This document shows, piece by piece, positions 1 through 8,276 of a DNA stretch of 64,000 nt. Source of the DNA: Aquimonas sp041395245 (lineage in GTDB: Bacteria; Pseudomonadota; Gammaproteobacteria; Xanthomonadales; Xanthomonadaceae); contig JAWLAY010000023.1 in assembly GCA_041395245.1 (NCBI GenBank), positions 12,239 to 76,238 on the forward strand, read 5' to 3'. The position numbers and the translations under genes were made by a program. The first letter of the stretch is position 1. Each line of letters starts with the position of its first letter. The notes beneath the pieces are model-generated. The model ran no database searches, was not told where the DNA came from, and was given only the letters and a program-made list of their open reading frames with translations.

Positions 1-1
1 C

Positions 2-745
2 TACCGTCGTGGTCACCACTATCTGACGCTGGCGGCCGACGCGAACCGCCGCAGCGTGGTGTTCGTCACGCCCGGGCGCGGCAGCGACACGCTGGGCAGA
101 CTGGCTGAGCATCTGGAAGCCCATCAGGCGTCACCCGAGCAGATCGAGTCGGTAAGCATCGACATGTCGCCTGCTTATATTCGAGGCGTCGCCGAGCACC
201 TGCCCGAAGCCCGCATCACCTTCGACAAGTTCCACGTGATCGCCCAGGCCTCCACTGCGCTCGACCGGGTCCGTCGGCAGGAGCAGCGCGCCGATCCCGA
301 TCTCAAGGGGCTGCGCTGGTCGCTGCTCAAGGATCGAGACCGCCTGAGTACCGCACAGCGCGGTGATCTGGATGCGCTGATTGCCAAGGCTGCCACGAAG
401 CGCACCGCACGCGCCTGGCTCTATCGAGAACACCTGCGCGAGATCCTGGAGCGCAAACAGATCAATGTCGTGTCGAGCATGCTGCGGCAGTGGTGCACCA
501 ACGTCATGCGCTCCAAGGTCGAGCCCATGAAGGATGTCGCGAGGATGATTCGTCGCCACTTCGACGGCATCGTCGCCTGGACGCAGACCCGACAGACCAA
601 TGGCTTCCTCGAAGCGCTCAACGGCCTGTTCCAAGCCGCCAAGCGCAAGGCTCGGGGATACGGCCGCTTCGAGACCATGCGCACCGTCCTGTTCCTGATC
701 GCGGGCAAGCTCGATTTCAGGAGCATCAATCCTCACGTGGCGTAA
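2..745 (+). CDS. ISL3 family transposase (C-terminal part)
   Basis: DDE transposase that cuts and moves the surrounding insertion sequence. The frame is open to the left edge of the window, so the N-terminus, including the zinc-finger DNA-binding region expected in this family, is missing. The visible part carries the family signature around IDMSPAYIRGVAEHLP, where the Asp is a likely catalytic residue, followed by the ITFDKFHVI segment and the late TNGFLEALNGLFQAAKRKARG region that supplies the catalytic Glu. The stop lies 23 bases before the element's end, as usual for ISL3 elements. Nothing in the visible part is broken, so the transposase may be intact. Confidence 0.9.
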   Translation, partial: YRRGHHYLTLAADANRRSVVFVTPGRGSDTLGRLAEHLEAHQASPEQIESVSIDMSPAYIRGVAEHLPEARITFDKFHVIAQASTALDRVRRQEQRADPDLKGLRWSLLKDRDRLSTAQRGDLDALIAKAATKRTARAWLYREHLREILERKQINVVSSMLRQWCTNVMRSKVEPMKDVARMIRRHFDGIVAWTQTRQTNGFLEALNGLFQAAKRKARGYGRFETMRTVLFLIAGKLDFRSINPHVA

Positions 746-768
746 CCCACTCGGATTTCAGAAGAGCC
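742..768 (+). repeat. Terminal inverted repeat of the ISL3-type element
   Basis: The last 27 bases of the insertion sequence. On the minus strand they read GGCTCTTCTGAAATCCGAGT and on, matching the GGCTCTTC start common in ISL3 ends. The partner repeat lies outside the window. Confidence 0.7.
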
Positions 769-1158
769 GAAAAGGTGATGTATCGGCTGCTCGATCCCGA
801 ACAGTATTGCGGGCGCGACGTGCTGGTGGTCGGCGGCGGTGACAGCGCCGTCGAAGCAGCGCTTGCCTGCGCCGCCGCCGGTGCCCGCGTGACGCTCAGT
901 TATCGCGGCGACGCCTTCAATCGGGTCAAGCGCAAGAACCGCGAGCGTCTCGAAGCGGCCGTCGCCCAGCAAGCGCTTTCCCTGCGACTGCGCAGTGAAG
1001 TCGCAGCGATCCATCCCGAGCGCGTTACGCTGAGCGGTGACGGGTCGACCAAAGATATTCCCAACGACTTCGTGGTGGTCTGCGCGGGCGGCGTACTTCC
1101 GATGGATTTGCTGCGCGCCATCGGTATCCAGTTCGAGACCAAGTTCGGCACCGCCTAA
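769..1158 (+). pseudogene. Thioredoxin-reductase-like FAD/NAD(P) oxidoreductase, truncated by IS
   Basis: C-terminal fragment of a two-dinucleotide-binding-domain flavoprotein of the thioredoxin reductase superfamily. It contains the NAD(P)-binding glycine motif VLVVGGGDSAVEAA, then VTLSYRG and FNRVKRKNRERL, and ends with the usual VVCAGGVLP segment. The FAD-binding N-terminal half is missing because the insertion sequence ends directly before it; no start codon or ribosome site of its own is evident. It resembles the ferredoxin-linked or YpdA-like branch rather than classical TrxB, since no CxxC is seen in the part that remains. Most likely non-functional unless transcription and translation initiate within the insertion sequence. 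Confidence 0.75.
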
Positions 1159-1306
1159 GGCATGCACCGCGCCGCCCAAATAGGAGGCGCCTTCGTGCGG
1201 GAGAATCCTTTCCTCGACTCCCCTCGCCAGTTTCCGCAGCACAGGCGACGCCAGCCAACCGCCGTGCAACGGGCTTGCGGCGATGTCGCCAAGGCGTGAC
1301 AGATGC

Positions 1307-2962
1307 TTATCCATTGCCACTGCCGTCCGCTTTCGGCGCAGACGGATCGATCACGATGGCGCGCCCGGCGATCAGTTCCTGCGCGCTGATCGCCAACCAT
1401 TCAGCGCGCTTGTAGCGGGTCCGCGCTTCCACCTTGGCATCGGGCAGCAAGCGGACGCGCTTGCTGCGCATCATCAATACGGCTTGCGGATGCTCAACGC
1501 TCCACGCCAGCGCATGACGGGCGGAAACCGGCTCGACGCGCTGGCGCAGACGACCTGCGAAGTGCAGCTCACCCTGATAGATCCCGACGTAGGCAACCGT
1601 GCGACCTTGCGCCTGTTGCGCGGCGGCAAAGGCCGCGATGGACCGCAGATCGTAGTCGTCACGCAGCGTTGGCATGACTCCCAATAGCAGCGCCGCAACG
1701 GCCAGCAGATTGGCCAGCGCGAGACGCGGCGCAACCCGACTGGCAAGCCCACGACCCAACGCTAGCATGGCGACCGCACTGACCACCGCCATCGACACCG
1801 CCAACCAATGCACGATCCCCGGAGGCTGGGCACCTGGCCAGCGACTGGGCAGCAGCAGAATGAGCGCTGGAAATACGACGCCACCGAGCAAGGCCGGTGG
1901 AATCATCTGCCATCGTGTCGTCTGAACCTCATGACGCAGCAGTGCCGCCGCCACCGGCAGGGCCAGTGCCGCGAAGATCGGGATCAGGTAGTGCACTTGT
2001 TTACCCGACACCAGCATCAAGGCCAGCAGCGCAGGCAAAGCCACCCACAGCATCATCACGTCGCGTTTCTGCGCGGCCTGTTTCCAGCTACCCCAGAGTA
2101 CTCGCCAGAGTGGCCACCACAGCAGCCAGGGCAGACCCAGCAGGAACAGAAAGGGCAGGTACCAGTAGAACGGCCGCGGGTGACCCATGGCGCCCTGCAC
2201 GCGATGCGCGGTCTGCCCGATCACCAGATCGTGGAAGTACTGATCGCCGCCCTGCAATCCGGCCGCAAGCGCCCACAAGGCCACCGGAACAAACATGCCC
2301 AGCAGCGCCAGCACGGCGCGCCCGACTCGAATGGGTGGCACGCCCGCAGGACGCCAGAAGCGCACAAACAGCAGCGCGGGCAGCACGTACAGCAAAGTCA
2401 CCGGGCCTTTGGTCAGCATGCCGAGTGCGCCGCCCAACGCGAACAGTCCCCAATCCCGCCATCGACCGTCCACCACGGCGGCATGCAGACCCAGCCAGGC
2501 CAGGCAAAGCGTGGCCAGCAACAAGGCATCAAACATGATGCCGGTCTGGTAGATCGCGAGGTAGGTCGTGCTGACCAACAACAACGCCGCATAGGCACCC
2601 GCTCGCGCCTGCTGGGGGTACAGCCGCTGACCGAGTCGCCGCAGGGCGAGCGCCGCACCGACCAGTGCGAGCGGACCAATCAGTCGTGGCCACCAGTCAT
2701 TGACGCCGAACACGCTCCAGCCGAGGTGGATCAGCCAGAACAGCAGCGGTGGCTTGTGATCGTAGGGGTGTCCGTTGATCCAGGGCAGGACGAAATCATC
2801 CTTCCACCACATTTCCCAGGCCACCGCCAGGTAGCGGGTTTCGTCAACCGGAAAGGCAAACGGCCTCGCCAACAGCCCTGTCAGTGCGACCAGGGCGATG
2901 CCCGCCAGCATGGCGGCGAACGGCGTGACGAGCACGCTGGGTTGGGAACGGAACTGAGACAT
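1307..2962 (-). CDS. ArnT-like glycosyltransferase, GT39/GT83 family membrane protein
   Basis: Polytopic inner-membrane glycosyltransferase of 551 residues, expected to move a sugar from a polyprenyl-phosphate donor to a lipid A, glycan or protein acceptor on the periplasmic face. The N-terminal loop after the first membrane segment holds the acidic motif VDETRYLAVAWEMW, with the Asp-Glu pair typical of ArnT and PMT enzymes, followed by HKPPLLFWL. About ten further hydrophobic segments follow, with a soluble C-terminal part. It starts 58 bases after the histidine kinase on the same strand, so the two are probably cotranscribed. Acceptor and sugar cannot be told from sequence. Confidence 0.85.
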   Translation of the reverse strand: MSQFRSQPSVLVTPFAAMLAGIALVALTGLLARPFAFPVDETRYLAVAWEMWWKDDFVLPWINGHPYDHKPPLLFWLIHLGWSVFGVNDWWPRLIGPLALVGAALALRRLGQRLYPQQARAGAYAALLLVSTTYLAIYQTGIMFDALLLATLCLAWLGLHAAVVDGRWRDWGLFALGGALGMLTKGPVTLLYVLPALLFVRFWRPAGVPPIRVGRAVLALLGMFVPVALWALAAGLQGGDQYFHDLVIGQTAHRVQGAMGHPRPFYWYLPFLFLLGLPWLLWWPLWRVLWGSWKQAAQKRDVMMLWVALPALLALMLVSGKQVHYLIPIFAALALPVAAALLRHEVQTTRWQMIPPALLGGVVFPALILLLPSRWPGAQPPGIVHWLAVSMAVVSAVAMLALGRGLASRVAPRLALANLLAVAALLLGVMPTLRDDYDLRSIAAFAAAQQAQGRTVAYVGIYQGELHFAGRLRQRVEPVSARHALAWSVEHPQAVLMMRSKRVRLLPDAKVEARTRYKRAEWLAISAQELIAGRAIVIDPSAPKADGSGNG

Positions 2963-3020
2963 CGATCACACTGTAAAAATATGTCGATGCCCAGCTTGCC
3001 AAGCGAGTGTTAAGACTTCC

Positions 3021-4253
3021 TCAAGAAGGCGGCAAACGGTTGCAACGCGTGTCCAGCTCGACCGAGAACAACTGGCTGCTATCCAGGCCGCAGCGTACCC
3101 GCCAGCCCAGCACGGATGCCATGCGCTCGACCATCGTGATCCCGATGCCCTGATCGCTGCGGCTGGGCATCCAGTGCTGCACCGCGTCGCCGAGTCGTAG
3201 ACAGCCATCGGCAACATGCAGTGGCAACAGGCCGGGTGGACGTTGATCCACCACCGCTCGAAGCAGATTCGACAGCATGGTCTCCAGCCAACGTCGTGGC
3301 GCGGTCACCAACGCGTCCTCGGTGCATTGAATATCGAGCGTCACGCCACGGTGCGTGAGCCGCGATGCCATGCGGTCCGCCGCCACCTCGAGCTGCGACT
3401 TGAAACGCAATGACTCGCCCTCGCCTGGCCCTCGCGCGATCGAGATCAACGCATCCAGCAGCCAATGCAGATGAACGACGGATCGCTCCACACGCTCCAG
3501 ACGTCGCCGCTGCGGTGCACTGGCCGACGGGTCGTCCAACAGCACCTCCACCGCACCGCGCAGCGCCGTGATCGGTGATCGCAGCTCGTGGCTGGCATTG
3601 GCGAAAAAGATCTTCTGCGCACTCGCTGCCTCAGCCAGACGCAATTGGTAGTGATCGATGGCGCTCGCCAGTCGACCCAATCCATCGGACGGCAAGCTGG
3701 CCGCCAGCGCGGTCGGAACCGGCTCGGTTGGCAGGGACGCGACCGCCTTTGCGAGGGTGTCCACGGGCCCCAGGGCGCGACCCGCCAGCCACCACCCGAT
3801 TGCCGTCGTCACACCGGCACTGAGCAGCACCAGCATCCTGATCCAGAATTGCAGGGCTTCTTCCAGCTCTTCGATCTGACCGATGTCGATCCGGTAAACC
3901 AGCATTCCTTCGGCGGCTTCAAACACGCCGACGTGCGGCTCCTCGCCTGCCTCGGTGCGGTACTCGTGGATGCCCGGACGTAGCCCACGCAGCGCCTCCG
4001 GAAGGCGGGGCGAATCCATGTCCGGCACCAGCCATCCCTCAAGATGGCGCGTTTGCGGCATTCGCGGAATCAGTCCATCGGCGATGTCGGCCCGCGCCGC
4101 ATCGGCCTCAGCGGAAAGCACCGTGCGGAGGATGATGTGCTCGTAGCGCTCGGCGGTCTGCATCAAGGTGTAAGAAAACGTCGAACCCAGCGCGAGTCCA
4201 AGCACGCCAATGGTGATCGCCACACGCGCTCGAATGGACCATTGCCGCCTCAT
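3021..4253 (-). CDS. Sensor histidine kinase with degenerate ATPase domain
   Basis: Membrane histidine kinase of 410 residues. It has an N-terminal transmembrane segment, a periplasmic region of about 100 residues, a second membrane segment near residue 140, a HAMP-like linker and an H-box, ASHELRSPITALRG, near residue 220. The catalytic domain is unusual. The N-box reads SNLLRAVVDQ where a second Asn is expected, no DxGxG (G1) motif is seen, and only a GIGITMVER glycine turn remains. ATP binding may therefore be weak or altered. No response regulator is adjacent; the neighbour downstream is a GT39 glycosyltransferase, and a second such enzyme is divergent on the other side. It may control sugar modification of the envelope, which is inference. 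Confidence 0.8.
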   Translation of the reverse strand: MRRQWSIRARVAITIGVLGLALGSTFSYTLMQTAERYEHIILRTVLSAEADAARADIADGLIPRMPQTRHLEGWLVPDMDSPRLPEALRGLRPGIHEYRTEAGEEPHVGVFEAAEGMLVYRIDIGQIEELEEALQFWIRMLVLLSAGVTTAIGWWLAGRALGPVDTLAKAVASLPTEPVPTALAASLPSDGLGRLASAIDHYQLRLAEAASAQKIFFANASHELRSPITALRGAVEVLLDDPSASAPQRRRLERVERSVVHLHWLLDALISIARGPGEGESLRFKSQLEVAADRMASRLTHRGVTLDIQCTEDALVTAPRRWLETMLSNLLRAVVDQRPPGLLPLHVADGCLRLGDAVQHWMPSRSDQGIGITMVERMASVLGWRVRCGLDSSQLFSVELDTRCNRLPPS

Positions 4254-4392
4254 GTTCCATCACCCCGAGAATTGACTGCCGGATACCTTACACCAGTGAT
4301 TCCGCTCGACCTTACGGCAGCAAAGGGGATCGCACATCGCGAAACAAGGCCAGTTGCGCCAAACTAGCGGTTCTCCGAATGACTGACGATGC

Positions 4393-6102
4393 ATGGTCAA
4401 CCAGCGCGCCACCCGCCTTCCCCTCGCCCGCTCACCCAACGCGCCACGCGATCTCTGGTGGCTGTTCGGTCTCGCCCTGCTGGTGCTCGGTGTCGGCTAC
4501 GGCTTGCGCGATCCCTGGCCGGCCGACGAACCGCGCTTCGCACTGATCGGGCGCGACATCTGGGAAGGTGGTCAGTGGTTCCTGCCGCATCGCGGTCCCG
4601 AGCTGTATGCCGAGAAACCGCCGATCTTTCTCTGGTTGCAGGCGCTGGCTTACGGACTGACCGGCTCGGTTCGCTGGGGCTTTCTGTTGCCGTCCATGCT
4701 CGCGGCGCTGGGGATGTTGGCTCTGCATTTCGATCTGGCGCGTCGCCTGTGGACCCGCAAGGCGGCGTTCTGGAGCAGTCTGGCGCTGTTGTTCTGCGTG
4801 CAGTTCAGTCTGCAGGGTCGGACCGCGCAGATCGATGCAGTCCTCGCCTTCTGCACCACGCTCGGGCTGTACGGGCTGCTGCGCCATCTGTTGCTCGGTC
4901 CCGCCTGGGGTTGGTACGTGATCGGCGGTCTCGCGACCGGCGTTGGCGTGATTACCAAAGGCACGGGCTTTTTGCCCTGGCTGCTGCTCGTTCCTTATCT
5001 GTTTGCGCGCTGGCGCCAGTGGCCCGGTTTGCCACGTTTCGCGGGCGGCTGGCGTTGGCCGCTCGGCCCGCTCGCCCTGTTGTTGCCGATCCTGCTGTGG
5101 TTGCTGCCGCTGCTGTGGCTGTCGATCACCGCTCCCACACCCGAACTGCTGGCCTACCGCGATGATCTGCTGCTGCGCCAGACGGTGACGCGCTATGCCA
5201 ATGCCTGGCATCACCACAAGCCGCTCTGGTACTTCGTGGTCGAAGTAATCCCGGTGTTCTGGCTGCCGTTCTCCGCACTGGCGGTGTGGGCAGTGCCTGC
5301 ATGGCGGCGACGTTTGCAACGACGCGATGCGCGACTGCTGCTGTTGCTGTCCTGGATCGCGCTGGTGGTGCTGTTCTTCTCACTGTCGCCCGGCAAGCGT
5401 CATGTCTACATCCTGCCCGCACTGCCCGCACTGGCGCTGGCCTTCACGCCGCTGTTGCCCGGGCTGCTTCGGCGCGTGACGGTGCAACGCGCTGGCACCC
5501 TCGTAACCTTGCTGCTGGGCCTGATCATTGCCGCCGCTGCCGCGACCGCACTATTCGCCCGACCCGGATTCGCGCTCAGGGTGGAAACCGACAACGGCGT
5601 CGCGCCCTGGGACTGGCTGCTGGCAGTGGGCATGGTTGGCGTCATCGTCAGCCTGATCCTGTGGCGTCGAGGCTGGACTGCCTTTGCCGTCTTCATGCTG
5701 GCGGTCTGGTCAGGCTACGGTCTGTTCGGCTTTCCGCAAATGACCGACGCCCGCTCGGGGAGATCCCTGATGCAGGGCGTGGCACGTCAACTGTCTCCCG
5801 AGGTGTCACTCGGGTTGATCGGTGCGCCCGAACAGATGCTGCTGCAGGCACAAGGCGACGTCCGCGCGTTTGGCTTCAAACGCCCGCTGGACGAACAGAA
5901 GGCACTGGCTTATGCCTGGCTGAAGGAAAACTCAACACACTGGCTGTTAATGTCGCGCGCCGCCCTGGACCCCTGTATCGAGCGCGAGTGGACGCTGGAT
6001 GTCGGCATGTCAAACCGCCGGCACTGGTTCCTGATTCCCCCGCTGGCGGTGGACAGGGACTGCGTCGATGCCAAACGCTATCTCGCCCCCGCAACACCCT
6101 GA
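4393..6102 (+). CDS. ArnT-like glycosyltransferase, GT39/GT83 family membrane protein
   Basis: Second polytopic glycosyltransferase, 569 residues. The first periplasmic loop has PADEPRFALIGRDIW, the Asp-Glu catalytic motif of ArnT/PMT enzymes, and then AEKPPIFLWLQ. The rest is a series of hydrophobic helices and a periplasmic C-terminal domain. The start is the ATG at 4393; an out-of-frame ATG lies at 4389. It is followed 8 bases later by a family 2 glycosyltransferase and then a membrane protein overlapping it by 4 bases, giving a three-gene operon. ArnC-like and ArnT-like enzymes work in series in lipid A modification: the family 2 enzyme charges the lipid carrier and the ArnT-like enzyme transfers the sugar outside. 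Confidence 0.87.
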   Translation: MVNQRATRLPLARSPNAPRDLWWLFGLALLVLGVGYGLRDPWPADEPRFALIGRDIWEGGQWFLPHRGPELYAEKPPIFLWLQALAYGLTGSVRWGFLLPSMLAALGMLALHFDLARRLWTRKAAFWSSLALLFCVQFSLQGRTAQIDAVLAFCTTLGLYGLLRHLLLGPAWGWYVIGGLATGVGVITKGTGFLPWLLLVPYLFARWRQWPGLPRFAGGWRWPLGPLALLLPILLWLLPLLWLSITAPTPELLAYRDDLLLRQTVTRYANAWHHHKPLWYFVVEVIPVFWLPFSALAVWAVPAWRRRLQRRDARLLLLLSWIALVVLFFSLSPGKRHVYILPALPALALAFTPLLPGLLRRVTVQRAGTLVTLLLGLIIAAAAATALFARPGFALRVETDNGVAPWDWLLAVGMVGVIVSLILWRRGWTAFAVFMLAVWSGYGLFGFPQMTDARSGRSLMQGVARQLSPEVSLGLIGAPEQMLLQAQGDVRAFGFKRPLDEQKALAYAWLKENSTHWLLMSRAALDPCIEREWTLDVGMSNRRHWFLIPPLAVDRDCVDAKRYLAPATP

Positions 6103-6110
6103 GTATTGTC

Positions 6111-6854
6111 ATGTCGACCGCCACCGTACTGAATCTCTCTGTCGTTGTCCCCGCGCACAACGAATCCGGCAATCTGCCCGATCTGATCATGGAAATCGTC
6201 ACCGCGCTGGCGGATCGCAGCGATTACGAAATCGTCATCGTCGACGACTGCAGCAGTGACGAAACCCCGCAGGTGCTGAGCGCATTGCAATCGCAATTGC
6301 CGCAACTGCGCGTCCTGCGCCATCTGAAAAACGCGGGGCAGAGCGCGGCGCTGCGCAACGGCGTCCGCCACGCGCGCGGCCTCTGGATCGCCACCCTTGA
6401 TGGCGACGCGCAAAACGTGCCTGCGGACATTCCGCGTCTGTGGGACGAGATGCAACGCCGCGGCAATCCGAAACTCAAGCTGATCCAGGGCTGGCGCACC
6501 ACCCGCCGCGATACCGGACTGAAGCGTCTGTCCTCGAAGATCGCCAATGGCGTGCGTTCGCGCATGCTGCGCGATGCCACGCCCGACAGCGGATGCGGCA
6601 TTCGACTGGTCGAGCGTGAAGCCCTGCTCAACGTGCCCAATTTCAATCACATGCATCGCTTCATTCCGGCACTGATCCGCCAGGCAGGATGGGATGTCGA
6701 CACCCTGTCGGTGAGCCATCGGCCGCGCGGCGCAGGCAGCTCGCACTATGGCCTGTGGAATCGGCTTTGGGTCGGCATCGTCGACCTGTTCGGCGTGGCC
6801 TGGCTAGGCCGACGTTCGCGCCCGACCACCGTGCAGGAACAGCCCCGTCCATGA
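6111..6854 (+). CDS. Glycosyltransferase family 2, dolichol-phosphate-mannosyltransferase-like
   Basis: GT-A fold enzyme of 247 residues, expected to transfer a sugar from a nucleotide donor to undecaprenyl phosphate on the cytoplasmic face. Visible motifs are the opening VVVPAHNESGNLPDL, the EIVIVDDCSSDET strand, and the metal-binding DGDAQN near residue 95. It lacks the C-terminal membrane helices of ArnC and GtrB, so it is soluble or peripheral. The start is the ATG 8 bases after the preceding stop; the frame is open further upstream but runs through the previous gene. The end overlaps the next start in an ATGA, indicating translational coupling. It probably supplies the lipid-linked donor for the ArnT-like enzyme before it. 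Confidence 0.88.
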   Translation: MSTATVLNLSVVVPAHNESGNLPDLIMEIVTALADRSDYEIVIVDDCSSDETPQVLSALQSQLPQLRVLRHLKNAGQSAALRNGVRHARGLWIATLDGDAQNVPADIPRLWDEMQRRGNPKLKLIQGWRTTRRDTGLKRLSSKIANGVRSRMLRDATPDSGCGIRLVEREALLNVPNFNHMHRFIPALIRQAGWDVDTLSVSHRPRGAGSSHYGLWNRLWVGIVDLFGVAWLGRRSRPTTVQEQPRP

Positions 6855-7609
6855 CCGAAACCAATCCGCTCTGGATCGGCATCGGCCTGACTGCGCAGAT
6901 CGCCTTTTCCGCACGCTTTCTGGTGCAGTGGCTGCTATCGGAACGCGCCCGCCGCAGCCTGATGCCGATTCACTTCTGGTATTTCAGCCTGGCGGGATCA
7001 GCCTTGCTGCTCGCCTATGCCGCGCATCAGCGTGACCTGATCATTGCGCTGGGCCAGATGGCAGGGCTTGCCATCTACCTGCGCAATCTGGAACTCATCC
7101 AGCGCCACGAGGGCCGCCGCCACCTGTTCTTCCTGTGGCCCTGGCTTGGCCTCAGCCTGATCGCGCTCGCGGCGGGATGGTTCAGCCACGCGGCGCCCGT
7201 CACGCACGCGATCGGCAAGGTCGCGATGTTCTGGATCGTGATCGGCATGGTGGGACAGGTCCTGTTTACCGGCCGCTTCGTCGTGCAGTTGTACTTCTCC
7301 GAACGCGCCCAGCGCTCGGTCAATCCGATCCACTTCTGGTATCTGTCGATGAGCGGCAGCTTGCTGCTGCTCGCCTACGCCATCGCCCAGCGCGACCCGG
7401 TGATCATCCTCGGTCAGAGCTTCGGCATCGTGGTCTATCTGCGCAATCTGAAACTGATCCAGCATCACGAACGCGGCGACCAGCACGGCGAAGAAGAAAC
7501 CCTCGGCGAAACCTTGCAGGCGGACGCGTCGGATGCCGAAGACGCCGAACCGATTTCACCGGAGTCCGAACCGGTCGCCGTGCCGCGCACACCTACGCAG
7601 GGTCTGTAG
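6851..7609 (+). CDS. Tandem lipid-A-disaccharide synthase N-terminal (LAB_N) domain membrane protein
   Basis: Membrane protein of 252 residues made of two copies of the short hydrophobic domain named after the N-terminus of some LpxB proteins. Copy one contains ARFLVQWLLSERARRSLMP, IHFWYFSL and IYLRNLELI. Copy two contains GRFVVQLYFSERAQRSVNP, IHFWYLSM and VYLRNLKLI. An acidic, Glu/Asp/Pro-rich C-terminal tail of about 40 residues follows. The family is found beside family 2 and ArnT-like glycosyltransferases; a role in flipping or positioning the lipid-linked sugar is suspected but not shown here. It overlaps the upstream gene by 4 bases, and its last 17 bases overlap the convergent response regulator gene. 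Confidence 0.8.
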   Translation: MTETNPLWIGIGLTAQIAFSARFLVQWLLSERARRSLMPIHFWYFSLAGSALLLAYAAHQRDLIIALGQMAGLAIYLRNLELIQRHEGRRHLFFLWPWLGLSLIALAAGWFSHAAPVTHAIGKVAMFWIVIGMVGQVLFTGRFVVQLYFSERAQRSVNPIHFWYLSMSGSLLLLAYAIAQRDPVIILGQSFGIVVYLRNLKLIQHHERGDQHGEEETLGETLQADASDAEDAEPISPESEPVAVPRTPTQGL

Positions 7610-8276
7610 TTCCCTGCCAGCGGAAACCTACTCCGTACACCGACTGGATGGGTTCACCGGGGAAGACTTCGAGCTTGCGGCGCAGGTTGCGGATGTGGCT
7701 GTCGACGGTGCGATCGCTGACGATCCGGTGGTCTTCGTAGAGCGCGCGCATGAGCTGGGGCCGTGAGAACACCCGCCCCGGCTTGCCCATCAGTTGCTGC
7801 AACAGGCGAAATTCCACCGGTGTGAGTGGCACGGACTGGCCGCCAAGACGCAACGCCCAGCCTTCGACATCGAGCTGCCATTGACCACCGGACTCGCCGT
7901 TGCTGTCGGGTCGGCAGCGACGCAGCACGGCACGTAGGCGCGCAGCCAACTCGCGCAGGCTGAAGGGTTTGCAGAGATAGTCGTCCGCACCAAGATCCAG
8001 ACCCAGCAGCCTGTCCACTTCCTCGACCCGCGCGGTCAACATCAGGATCGGCAACGCCGAAAATGTCCGTAGCTCGCGGCAGATCGCCATGCCGTCCTTG
8101 CCCGGCAACATGAGGTCCAGCAACACCGCATCCGGCGTGTGATCGCGCACCCAGGCCACCACCTCGCTACCATCGCACAGGACCGACACCGTGTAGCCCT
8201 CGGCAGCAAGGAACTCGCGCAATCCCTGCGCGATCTTCGGCTCGTCCTCGACAATCAGAATGTGCAATGCCGTCAT
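7593..8276 (-). CDS. OmpR/PhoB-family response regulator (BaeR-like)
   Basis: DNA-binding response regulator of 227 residues. The receiver domain has the acidic pair in LIVEDEP, the phosphoacceptor Asp in DAVLLDLMLPGKDG, Thr in MLTAR and Lys in LCKPFS. The C-terminal winged helix has VPLTPVEFRLLQQL and DRTVDSHIRNLRRKL. The start is taken as the ATG that overlaps the stop of the upstream kinase gene in an ATGA; a longer frame exists but would lie inside the kinase gene. Kinase first and regulator second, overlapping, means they form one pair. The most similar well-known pair is BaeS-BaeR, an envelope stress system; its targets here are unknown but could include the adjacent glycosyltransferase operon. 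Confidence 0.9.
   Translation of the reverse strand: MTALHILIVEDEPKIAQGLREFLAAEGYTVSVLCDGSEVVAWVRDHTPDAVLLDLMLPGKDGMAICRELRTFSALPILMLTARVEEVDRLLGLDLGADDYLCKPFSLRELAARLRAVLRRCRPDSNGESGGQWQLDVEGWALRLGGQSVPLTPVEFRLLQQLMGKPGRVFSRPQLMRALYEDHRIVSDRTVDSHIRNLRRKLEVFPGEPIQSVYGVGFRWQGTTDPA

Larger units (their letters stand above)
1..768 (+). mobile_element. ISL3-family insertion sequence, right part
   Basis: This is the right-hand portion of an insertion sequence whose left part lies outside the window. It holds the C-terminal part of the transposase and ends in the terminal inverted repeat at 742-768, which read outward-in begins GGCTCTTCTGAAATCC, the typical start of ISL3-family ends. The element stops inside a flavoprotein gene that resumes at 769. 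ISL3 elements usually make 8-bp target duplications, so GAAAAGGT at 769-776 is the expected duplicate, but the left junction cannot be seen. Confidence 0.85.

Noticed and set aside
1808..3013. A 401-codon plus-strand frame opposite the first GT39 gene
   Set aside because: Translation is Gln/His/Arg-rich, while the minus strand gives a clear polytopic glycosyltransferase.
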